DNA of 64,000 bases from contig MU394058.1 of NCBI GenBank assembly GCA_022578605.1, positions 62,001 through 126,000 on the forward strand, given 5' to 3'. Made by a program: the position numbers and the translations under genes. This document shows, one piece after another, positions 1-11,300 of the stretch (positions within the stretch are counted from its first letter, which is position 1; the number at the start of each line of letters is the position of its first letter). The DNA is from Camillea tinctor (lineage: Eukaryota; Ascomycota; Sordariomycetes; Xylariales; Xylariaceae). The notes under the pieces are model-generated. The model saw only the letters and a program-made list of their open reading frames with translations, had not been told where the DNA came from and did not search any database.

Positions 1-266
1 ACGAGCCTGTAGAGAAGGAAGCGGAAGGCACCGAGGTGGAAGTCGAAGCGGACGGAGAGAATTGGAGCTTAGAAGACGACCGCATACTGGTCGAGCTTGT
101 ACTGGAGAAGTTAAAGCTATCGAAGGAAGAATGGCAAGATTGCGCCCGAAGCCTCGGGAAAGATCGCAATAGCCTGGGGAGGAGATGGAAGAGCCTCGTC
201 AACGGCGGGAATGTCGGCCTCAAGTCAAGAAGTCGGCGGAGTAAAATCCACAGCACCTGGAGATGA
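1..266 (+). CDS. Myb/SANT-like protein, C-terminal end (5' truncated by window)
   Basis: The reading frame is open from the left edge to TGA at 264-266, so only the C-terminal ~87 residues are visible and the true start lies outside the window. After an acidic Glu/Val-rich stretch comes a single Myb/SANT-like helical repeat with its regularly spaced tryptophans: W in ENWSLEDD, W in KEEWQDCA and W in GRRWKSL. A short basic tail (KSRSRRSK) follows. Such repeats usually bind DNA or histone tails, but one degenerate repeat with no other domain in view does not reveal the target. The frame and Trp spacing are seen directly; the family is recognised by pattern; the function is not determined. Confidence 0.6.
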   Translation, partial: EPVEKEAEGTEVEVEADGENWSLEDDRILVELVLEKLKLSKEEWQDCARSLGKDRNSLGRRWKSLVNGGNVGLKSRSRRSKIHSTWR

Positions 267-3071
267 AGCTCCAGAGCTGCTTACACATTCATTCTTTATA
301 TTCTCTTCTCATATGTTTCCTGTATTACTCCATTCTTGGATCTCCTAGACTTGGGTGAATCCGATTATTATTGTTTTTTTTGTCAAATATATCTCTATAT
401 AAAGAACGGCATAGGCGTTTCAGAGGCTAGGAAACGATATCCCCAGATCGCGCCAGATCGCACTTGGTAGTTTACTTTTTAGTTGGTCAATTTGATTGTA
501 ACGTTAATTGCTATATACATACTAAAACCCTACATGGTTCGACTCGGTGCCGCTGTGCTGCGTGATCTCTGCCACTGCTACTGCGACTACGACTACCTAC
601 TGCTCCTCTCCCTGCCGAGGGATCTACCGTTGTCTTGCCCATTTCTTCAACGGGTCCCGTCTGCACATCATCTAGGTACCAGGCACTGCACAGCCATGCA
701 AGACCACGAACATTATGCATCCACATATGTATGTACGCACGTATGTATGCGATGTAGGTTGATATGCCGTGGGGTCCGCTCTCGCATGAGCCTCAGCTTT
801 GGCGAAATCGCGCGATAAACCCGGCGCGGCGTCTACAGGATACTATGATATTACAAATTGGAAAGCGAATCGCGCGACCCATTTCACGTCACGTCTTGCT
901 TTCGCGATGGGCGACCGAGTGGTCGCATCGCAAGCGCTGCTTCTCTGGGCTTCTATGTGCAATACACAATCGGGAATAACCCAGTACACAACAAGATGTG
1001 CCGCTTGGCTTTCCCGTCTCCAGCAACGGGGGGGTTGTCAACCACACTAAAAAGCAAGCGAACACGAACCTGCTGGACCCTTCTTCGTTGCACAGGTAGT
1101 ACTACTGTAGGTAGCGTAGACGAAGCGCACTGACGGTGCGGCACAAAAGTCTAGCCTACCCTCCCCCCCTTCTTAGAATGGGTAAGAAAGGAAAGAAGAA
1201 GAAAAAAACCGCAACGGGGGATTTCCCAACGCTTTGCGTTAGCCTGGAACTAAGGAAGAGGAAACTAGGTCGGATTACTACTACACTATCATAAGATATA
1301 TCACACTAGACGGCCGTTGTGATGTTCAGGGACCTTAAGCTTTTCCCCTCTCGCTCACTCTCTCTCTCTTCCCCCTTTCCCGAAGGAAGCAGGAATGGGG
1401 TGAGAAAGAAGAAGAGAGAGAGAGAGAGAGCGAAAGAGAAACCAGGGTTCTTCTCCACTGTCTCACTCACCCTCATTCTCCTCTTCTCTTTCAACTTGTT
1501 TACTAGGTAGTGTACATACCCAGTTTTCTTTTATATATTTTATGTATTTTATTTCTCTAAATTAACAAATAAAGCTAGTCCCGCTCCATGGCTCCGCTGT
1601 GGCGTCTAACCTAGCAAATATAGAGTTAGTGTGCTTATTGATGTACACTAGGTTACAAGTTTTCTCTCGGAAGACCCTCCGTTGCTATGCGGTTTCTTTT
1701 GTTTCCTTCCTCCTGTGTTGTGGTGTGTGCAAGTGGTGTATGTGTGTATTTTCTTACTTTTCTCCTTGCGCATGGAGTTAGATAGTCCGAATCCCCCTAC
1801 TGCGTCTTTGTCTTTCCCCTTCTTTCATGTGAGGAGATCTTACCTGACCTTCCTTACGTACACTATTGAACATGATCAATGACATGTTATTAGGGGAGAA
1901 GAAACAGAGTGTCAACGAAAAAAAAAAAAGTTCGAGACTTATTCGATTAATAAAAAGGGGACCCCAACTCGATCCAGTTGGGCTTCTGTCCATCCCCCAT
2001 CGACCATGAAGAAGTGGAGTCGGTACCAAATGACTTGCATCCACCCAACTTGGTTTAACACTACACTATTTAGATTTGGTCCGGTCCAGTTCTATTCTTC
2101 AGTTCTGCCACGAGGTCACAAGTAGCTTCCTCATAGATGTTTAGTTTCTTTAGCTATATACATACCTCAAAACCCATTACCTAGAACTTCCACATCTCTT
2201 CTAGATTGTTTTTGTAGATAGAGGTTAAAAAAACAAAGATGTGAAAACAGTTCAGGGATAATTCCCTGTTTACCTACACTGCCCCCCCCAATCCTGAGAT
2301 ACAGAATAACACTGTACAGCCCATGGTGGTAAGCTACCGATTGGCCTTTGGTAAATGCTGAAAGTGGGGACTAGTACCAGGCGCCAGCCAGTTGGTAACG
2401 TAAAACTTGCAATTCCCGCCTTGATCTCCCTCTAGGTTGGTTTAGGTTTTATCTAAGCTTAATCTATTCGATCTTGTTGCTATATTGAAACTTGTAAGTC
2501 TATAATACAGATTTGATGCCTTCTTACCCCCGTATTGATAGAATTTCGATCCCGACGGCCTCGCAGCCTTTTTTTTTTTTTTTTTTTCAACGATCGATGC
2601 CTACTTGAAGTGACTCACCAGAACGGTGGCCATGCAACAAACTACGTAGGTTAGGTATTATGTGCCTATCGTAATAGGTGGGAGTGCTTTTGTATGCATA
2701 TTCCCTTCCCCTTCCCCTCCCCCTCCCCCTCCCTCTCCCCTTATTTGCTCGTCAAGTTGATAGATCAGCAAATTTTGTCATGGGAGCCTGCATAAAGGTT
2801 TCGTGTACCCAGGCCAATGGGACGGCTCCCCTCTCTATATATCATTACCTATCTCCTGTTTCCCAACAGCATGGCCGCATGAAGCTTAGAAAGGTGTTTG
2901 TGGTATTAGGTATACCTATAGATAGGGAGGTACGTACGTAGATGTGACAGTATATTTAAACAGTCATATTTCTCCCCCCTTTCAATGCAACTGCCAGCAT
3001 GCAACTTATCCTATTTGTGTGCTTTTCATCTACTTGCTTGATCGATCCTTTCTGCTCCAGTCGTGGTCGTA
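267..3071. other. Intergenic region, no gene recognised
   Basis: No convincing coding frame is visible. The stretch holds polypurine/polypyrimidine tracts (1340-1500), an A-run near 1919-1930, a T-run near 2571-2587 and a C/T-only tract at 2700-2742. Short ORFs here are low-complexity or lack family resemblance. The distal part probably contains the 5' leader of the RGG-protein gene that starts at 3072. Confidence 0.6.
2700..2742 (+). repeat. Polypyrimidine (TTCCCC-like) tract
   Basis: About 43 bases consist only of C and T, mostly as imperfect copies of a CCTCCC unit. The tract lies ~330 bp upstream of the RGG-protein start codon. Such tracts are common in fungal promoters and leaders; a regulatory role is inference. 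Confidence 0.55.
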
Positions 3072-4649
3072 ATGCTTCGAGGGAATTCTGGAGGCTCCCC
3101 ACGGGGTTCCTCAGACCAACAGCCCCGTGGACTGTGGCGTGGACCATGGCGTGGGCCATGGCGTGGGCGTGGAAATGAGCGCGGTCGGGGCAATGAACGT
3201 GGGCGTGGCAGTGAACGTGGCCGCGGCAGTGGACGCGGCAACTGGCGGGCGCGGGGAGGCACACATAGAGGCGAAAACAGAGTATCCGATGTGACTTCTG
3301 ATATCCCTTCTGGGCGTCTCATTACGGAATTCAGCCTAGAAGATATTAAGAGTCCTGATGGACAAGCAGCAAGTGTCCGCATCGCCAACTGCCGCTACGC
3401 AGCCTCGTACTCCATTATCGGCGGCAAGCCTCCGACGATCGTTATTCCTGGTGAGTAAAAATATGCTACAGTCGTGTCTACTCAAGAAGTCGGCTGATCA
3501 GGCGATTTAGCCCAGCCAGCAACTTGGAGTCCACCCGAGTTGCCGATCGACCTACCCAAAGATCGGGGGGATTTCTTTCGTGATCAGAATGGAGCAAATT
3601 TCCCTGATTACCCAATGCAGCCATCTGTTCAAGCTATTTTTGCCTTAGACCACGCTTTTGATCCAACAAAAATCGATATCATGGGCTGTGCTAGCTCTCT
3701 GGGAGAGATAATCCGGTTCTCTCGATCTATTGACTCGACATTTAGGTTCGATGTTGAAATGATAGGAGACACCCTCTTCTTCATTCGGAACCAAAGGGAT
3801 GAGCTCATCCCTAATGTCCAAGGTTATGGTCACGCGTTTCTGAACACTTTCACCTCCCCCGAGAAGGGGTTCGAAACAAGTAAATCTCACCAGCGAATTG
3901 TCAGCTATGATTTAGGCGGCCTAAAATGTCTTGTCCGCTTTGAATGTGATGGATATCTTCCAAATTTAGACAATTCGCAACCAGTTGTCAAACAGCCAGA
4001 GAGTAAGAAAGTCTCGAAAGCACCTAACCTAGACTCGATTACTGTTCAAGAAGCTGGCAAATATGTCCCACAGTCATCGGTCTTGGAGATCAAGACAAGG
4101 TCTCATACCCGAGAAATTGAAATGAGCGAGCATCTACCCAGGCTCTGGATTCGGCAACTTCCAAATTTTATCACCGCCTATCACGTTGTAGGCAAGTTTG
4201 TTGAAGTCAAATCATCGTCAGTTGAAAAGGAATTCATCGAATGGGAGTGTGACCACCAGTCAGAGATAAGGATGTTTGTCTCAGTCCTACGCCAACTAAT
4301 TACTGAAGTCAAAGGAGCAAGCCACCTGAAACTTGAAGTCTGCCGAACGGGAACAGGGCCGCTCCAGTTAAGGGAGCGAAGTGGGGAAACACGGGAAGCC
4401 TTGCCTAAGTACTGGAAAGAGAAGTGGATGAGACAGCCTGAACAAACAGACGGCTCATATGTGAGCAGTAGTGATAATGATGATAATGACGATGATGACG
4501 ATGACGGTGATGACGACAATCAGTATCCACGAATCGTGACGGGAAAATATTCCCACAGCGAATCGGACGACTCTGATAGTGATTTCTCCTTTGATTACAC
4601 TGCTTGCAGCCCTTCTTGTAATTATTGCGGTCGCTGTAGTGAGGCGTGA
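3072..4649 (+). CDS. RGG-rich N-terminus conserved fungal protein of unknown function
   Basis: Two exons (3072-3450 and 3511-4649) encode 505 residues. The 60-bp phase-1 intron has GTGAGT and TTTAG ends. Residues ~2-62 are Arg/Gly repeats (WRGPWRG, ERGRGNERGRG), a composition typical of RNA-binding and arginine-methylated proteins. Residues ~80-310 form a globular domain containing IMGCASSLGEIIRF and a DELIPNVQGYGHAF segment. An Asp-rich tract follows near residue 455 and the protein ends in a Cys-rich knuckle, CSPSCNYCGRC. I recall Sordariomycete homologues carrying the automatic label geranylgeranyl pyrophosphate synthetase. The sequence shows no DDxxD prenyltransferase motifs, so that label looks wrong. 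It is transcribed toward the helicase-AAA gene, 674 bp away on the same strand. The function is unknown; an RNA-associated role is inferred from the RGG tract only. An in-frame GTG at 3063 precedes the chosen ATG. Confidence 0.8.
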
Positions 4650-5323
4650 ACCCCTCTCCAGTAGAAAATAACACCACATTTGCATCTCAGATTATGACAG
4701 ACGAGTAAAAGGCGCGATTTAGGGTGACATATCCGAGTGGCATTGGTCTGCATATGCAGGTATGGGGGGTAAGTCTGTGTGTGTGCCCGGCGGTTGGGGG
4801 CGGAGGTGCATATTTAGCTATCAATGGCAGATGAAACGAGATCAAAGGACAATCAGATGCTGCCTAGTGATGGGTAGACGAGTTAACATGCAGGATATGA
4901 CCGAAGAGGAGATGTACAGGACGGTGGCCACCAATCAATACAGTATCTAATGGATAACAGCATGGAGTAGGGTTGTAAACATAGCCTCGTTGCAATGGCA
5001 GCTAACGAGTCGCGGCACATTTCTTTATGTAGGTAATTATATTATCAATGAGCCCAAATCACATGAAGAACTACACAGGATAGGACGCGAAACTTGGTTT
5101 GGTACGTGTAAGGTTATGCAACTTCCCGAATGTCCCCTCACGGCTAGGCCTTGAGAACAAGACAAACGCAGGGCTAGCATAGTAACTGAGTTTCTAGTTG
5201 GGCTCAAATACTCGGTGCTACCCATTTTATTACCCCCCAAACACTGAAATTCCTACCAAGATAGTCTCTAATAGAGGTTATATCTTAATACTTAACGCAC
5301 TATTCATAGTTGAAGGCTTGAAG
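4650..5323. other. Intergenic spacer between RGG gene and helicase-AAA gene
   Basis: This spacer of about 0.67 kb contains no ORF of recognisable family. It must hold the 3' end of the RGG gene and the promoter and leader of the helicase gene. The helicase frame is open upstream of its ATG as far as 5198, but with no ATG there. Confidence 0.6.
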
Positions 5324-8300
5324 ATGTCCTCAAGTTTGAGAGGACGCGACGCCTGGGCTGCCCGAGCGCGCGGGCAGAGCAGACCAAGTCGTGATCAGAA
5401 TCCTGACTACCGGTCAAGAAAACTTGACAAGTTATTCTATGACACTATCGAAGGTAAAATGTTGATTCACGACTCCACCAAGGCTCAGATGTTCCTAGAA
5501 GCTATTGTCAATAGGAGCGACAAGTCTGACTGCATCGAGAGACTTGCATCCTCAAAGGCCGGTCAAACAGCTTTGCACAAATCTTTAACGCTTAATACTT
5601 CGTCACTATTTATGAACACCACAGTCACAAACCTCCTATCATTCTTGGGAGACCCTGCTATGAAGAGAGTCTGCAATGGCGAGCTTCTCAACCAAATCCT
5701 ATTGGTGATGGTAGACCCGCCAGCGTTCTTTGACACCCTCGTCCAACATGCTAGGAACCAGTTGCTCGAAGAGAGGGCAATGGAGGGTTTCATGTGGTTA
5801 TTGCTACAGCTGGTAGTATTGCCACCTTCCCATTCGACGCCGTATCGGGAGGTAGCAGAGTCTCTATTGCAGGATGAGTCGATTTTGACACGATATTCAC
5901 CAGCAGTCAAGAGCTTGGCCTATAAGATCAAAGCTCAAATTAAGCCATCATCAGCCGAGGTAAATCTCGACCTGATCAACGAACTTGGCCCTGGCGGGCG
6001 CCACGATAACGACTTCGTCAACTACCATGACATCTCTATTCTACCCACACGTGAAGAACTTCGATCAACCTCGACCCCTTTCTATCTACAAGCGGAGAGA
6101 ATATTTCAGGGTGAAAAAGAAACCAGAGCCATCGAACATCTTGATAACCAGTTTCGACTGCTTAGAGAAGACATGCTTGCTGATATGCGGGAAGAGCTGT
6201 CAAATGTGATCAAGGGTAACAGGAAACGGAGTCGGCGTAATGTTATGATCGAGAATCTCACCTTAGAGGGATTTGATATACATGCCATGGAAGCAGATCG
6301 ACCATGCGCGATGGTCCTGAAGTGTGACCAGGACATCCTTCCAAATATGTCGAAAAAAAGTTTCGAAGATCGAAAGAAGAAGCTGAAACAGAATCCAAGC
6401 TTCTTGCGCCATCAAAGTTTTGGCTGTCTCATGAAAGATGGAGAAGTTCTAGCATTCGCAGTGCTGATCCGGGATGAAGAGAAACTCGCACTCCCGCTCC
6501 CTCAGCTTTGCTTACTAGTAGTCTCTGGACCTGAATCACTAGAGCAAGTTTTGCTTGTCCTCTACCAAGGGAAAATTAACTATCTTCAACTTTCTACGCC
6601 AATATTTGCTTACGAGCCAATATTGGACAGACTACAGCGGAAGACGGATATCGAGCTGGACCACGATATCCTCAATCTTTCCGATTTACCGAGACCATCT
6701 CCTATACAACTGAGTGATACCATCAATGGTCTCCGAAAGTGCGTAACAGGACAGTCGAATCTAAGCACGGTGCTTCGAACCTCCAAGCCGATCAATCTAG
6801 ACCCATCTCAAATAGAGGCTGTAATGCATGGACTACAGTATCAGACCAGTCAAATCCAGGGTCCTCCAGGTACACGAAGAAGTTCTCCCAAGTTAATACA
6901 TCTCTAACGTTTTTCAAAACAGGAACCGGAAAGTCATTGGTCGGCGCTCTTCTAGCCAAGGCATTGCTAGATAACACGACTGAGACGATCCTTGTCCTTT
7001 CCTACACCAACCATGCCCTAGATCAGTTTCTAGAAGACTTGATGGACATAGGAATAGAACCTGAGGTGATGGTTCGACTAGGATCTAAGTCAACGAACCG
7101 GACGGCCCAGCTTCAGCTAGGCGCCCAAGGCACCATCAACAGAAACCGTACAAGAACGCGTTTCGAACTAATCAACTCTAAGAAAGATGCTCTACGTGAA
7201 CTCACAGGTCAGATTGAGATGGATTTCAAGGAGTACAGGCAGCAGAACATTTCATTCATTCAATTGCTTGAATACCTTGAATTCTCCCCATCAGATAGGC
7301 CCTTCCATGACGCCTTAATAGTCCCGAAGACAGAGGAGGGTGAGGTCCGTGTCGGAAGGAAAGGAACCCGTATGGGTCCTGACTATCTCTTTACGCTATG
7401 GAAAGAGGGAAAGGGTGCTGGTGTTTTCACACAAGAGAAGATCAACATGGGTTGCGGTAATGTATGGAAGATGCGTCGCGAGGACAGGCGATCCAAGATC
7501 GATGAATGGCAAGAGAATATCCATCGGGAAAGGTTGGAAATATTGGTCGAGCAGATTTCCGAGTTCAACAAGGTCCAGAAGGAGCTTCAGAGCTTGCAAA
7601 AGGAGAAGACGGAGCAGATCCTTCAGGGAAAGCGCATCATCGGTTGCACCACAACGGCTGCGTCTATGTATGCCTCGGAGATTCAGTCGGCTACCCCTGG
7701 TATCATAATTGTGGAAGAAGCAGGAGAGATACTGGAGCCTCATATCCTAGCTGCCATGGGACCCAGCACAAAACAACTCATCCAAATAGGAGACCACAAA
7801 CAACTCCGGCCAAAGGTGAAAAACTATAGATTGACTGTAGAAGCTAACCGAGGTTATGACCTCAACCAGTCCTTGTTCGAGAGGCTGATATTGCAAGGTC
7901 GGCCGCACTGCACACTGTTAAACCAACACAGAAGTAAGTGATTCTGGGAGCCATTTATTATTCCCTTTAGCCCATCTTGAAAGCGTCTAAGAATTTTTAT
8001 CCCTAAGACAATAGTGCTAGGAGTAAAGACACCATCTGATAAACCGTTTACTAACCCCCTGTGTTATTTTAGTGCGGCCAGAGATCTCTCGACTCATACG
8101 ACACAACTACCCAGATTTAAAGGACGCCAGGAGCACTTTGAACCGGCCACATCTTCTCGGGTTCCAACATGACATCGTCTTTTTCGATCACAAAGAGCCT
8201 GAAGTATTACACGATATTCTTGTTGATAAACTTGATCAAGGCAGTGGATCAAGCAAGCAGAACCCGTTCGAGGCCGAGATGGTGCTGAAATGTGTCCGTT

Positions 8301-11300
8301 ACTTGGGCCAGCAGAACTATAAAACGGGTGACATCGTGGTCCTGACCCCTTATCTAGTACGTCGTGCCCCATACATTCTGTGTAAGAAATAACTAAAAGT
8401 ATACTATGACTAATAATCTACAGGGTCAACTCTTTTTACTCAAAAACATGTTACAGGAAGATCACGACCCAGTCCTCAACGACCTCGATTCTCATGATCT
8501 CGTCATGGCCGGAATATTACCACAGGCCAGTGCAGACGTAGACAAAAAGCCTATTCGCCTCTCTACGATTGACAATTACCAAGGAGAAGAGAGCAAGATT
8601 GTTGTTGTCTCCCTAACTAGAAGCAATCATGATGGCAACATAGGGTTTATGGCCTCTAGTGAACGCTTGAATGTGCTCCTCTCACGTGCTCGCGACGCTT
8701 TGATAATGATTGGCAACTCTGATACCTTCCTCAAAGCCAAGAAAGGCCATGAGGAATGGACGGGATTCTTCAAGCATTTGAAAGAAGATGGCAAAATACA
8801 AGACGGTTTCCCGCTCAAGTGTGAGAAACACCCGGACCGAAAAGTCATCGTCCGCAATGCAATAGACTTTGATATCCATGCTCCGGATGGAGGATGTGCA
8901 TTACCATGGTCAGTGATTCCCCTGAGTGTGGATTAAAAGGAAATACTAATATATTGGTATTAAAGCACTGAGGTACTATCTTGCGGACAGCACACATGTC
9001 ATAGGCGTTGCCATATCCGCGTGGACCATTCCAATATGCCGTGTGAAGCGGTGCTCAATGATGTCTGTCCTCAAAACCACAATATTGTGTGGAAATGTGC
9101 GGATAAACTACGCCCGCCTTGTCAAAAATGTCGCCTTGAGAAGGAGGAAAAAGACAGGAAAGCTCAAAGGGACAAGAACCTCGAACTTGCACGGTTATCT
9201 AAGCAACATGCTTACGCGAAACAACTCCAAGCAATTGAAGATGCGATCGCTGCCAAGAGGCAATCCATTAAAGAGAAACAAGAAGAACGGATTCGACAGC
9301 AGACATTACAACAGCGTGTACAGGAGCTCGAACAAGTTACTAAAGAGGAACAGAAGCAGAACACAGTAGCTACCCCATCCAAGTCTACTAAGCCCTCTAA
9401 AAAGAAGCAAGAACACGTTGAAGGTCGATCGAAAGACACACAGACCGATGGTGGTCAGGCAGATCCGCCACCATCTAAGGCCAACACGGATGAACAAACT
9501 GTAGATCAATCATCAGAGTCTATGTCAGAATCTGGGGATGGCTGCGAAGAACAAGAAGATCACAATAGCGCCGATGATGTACCGGCTTCTCAAAAGCCAT
9601 CACCAGCTGAGGAAGACTGGGAGTATCGGAAAGAGTATGAGGGGGCCTCTAACAGTTCACTAGATACTCTCATGAGTATGATTGGTCTCGAGAGCGTCAA
9701 GAAGCAGTTTATGAACATCAAAACCAAAGTAGACGCCACTATCCGCCAGAATACGGATCTCAAGGATGAACGGCTGGGGGCAGCTTTGCTTGGTAACCCG
9801 GGCACAGGCAAAACAACTGTTGCTAGGCTGTATGCAAAGTTCTTGTCATCCGTCGGGGCTATCCCAGGAGACCATTTCGAGGAGACAACCGGCTCCAAAC
9901 TATCCCACGATGGTGTCCAGGGCTGCAAGGATCTGATAGACCAGATCCTGCAAAATGGTGGCGGGGTGTTTTTCCTGGACGAAGCCTATCAGATCGTATC
10001 CAGCAGTTCCGCTGGAGGAAAGCAGGTTCTCGACTTCCTCCTCGCCGAGATCGAAAATCTCACTGGCAAGGTCGTCTTCGTGTTTGCTGGGTACCGCAAG
10101 CAGATGGAAGACTTCTTCGCCCACAACCCCGGCATCCCCAGCCGCGTACCCATCCAGCTGGACTTCCAGGACTATGGAGACAATGAGCTGCTCAAGATCT
10201 TGAATTATCAGTTAGACAAGAAATTCAACAAAACAATGAGGGTTGAGGGAGGCGCTTATGGTCTTTATATGCGGATTGTAGCTCGTCGTATAGGACGCGG
10301 TCGAGGCAGGGAGGGATTCGGCAATGCTCGTGAGGTACAGAATGTGCTTCAGGTTCTACGCGACAGGCAGGCAGATCGTCTCTATCGCGAGAGACGCCAA
10401 GGCAAGAACCCGGATGACTTTCTACTCCGAAAGATCGACCTCATCGGACCGGAACCAAGCAAGGCCATAACCACAAATAAGGACTGGCTAGAACTCCAAA
10501 GCATGATAGGTCTGAAATCTGTCAAGAATTCCGTGCAAGTCCTCTTGGATCGCCTGCAGTCGAATTACGAAAGAGAGCTGGCAGAGCAGCCGCTCATTGA
10601 ATGCTCCCTTAACAAGGTGTTTGTGGGGAATCCTGGCACGGGTAAGACGACGGTTGGGAAACTGTACGGCAAGATCCTCGCGGCACTGGGGCTTTTGAGC
10701 AATGGCGAAGTGATCATCAAGAATCCAGCCGACTTCGTGGGTGCTCATTTAGGGCAGTCTGAGAAGAATACAAAGGCAATACTAGATGCCACGAAAGGCA
10801 AGGTCTTAATTATCGACGAAGCGTATGGGCTTGCCGGTGGTGGTAGCGGCGTAGGAAACGCAGGCGACCCCTACAAAATGGCCGTCGTAGACACTATCGT
10901 CGCGGAAGTTCAAAGTACCTCGCTCGAAGATAGGTGTGTCCTCCTGCTTGGATACAAAGAACAGATGGAGGATATGTTCAAGAATGTCAATCCAGGACTA
11001 TCACGACGTTTCCCCATCTCGACCGGTTTCATGTTTGAGGACTACAACGACGATGAACTCCGAAAGATCCTAGAACTTAAGTTGAAGAAACAAGGATTCC
11101 GAGCAGGGGAAGCAACAAAGGACGTCGTCCTTGATGTTCTCCGCCGTGAGCGGAATAGGCCAAACTTTGGCAATGCGGGCGCAGTTGACATAATTCTCGA
11201 TCAGGCAAAAGAACGCCAACAAAAGCGGCTATCGGAATTTCCTAACTGCAAGAACGATATGCTGGATCCGCGGGATATTGACCCAGATTTTGCCAGAGAG

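Noticed and set aside
5198..5323. Upstream extension of the helicase-AAA frame
   Set aside because: The extra 42 codons contain no ATG start and look non-conserved; ATG at 5324 is followed by an Arg/Gly-rich, protein-like N-terminus.
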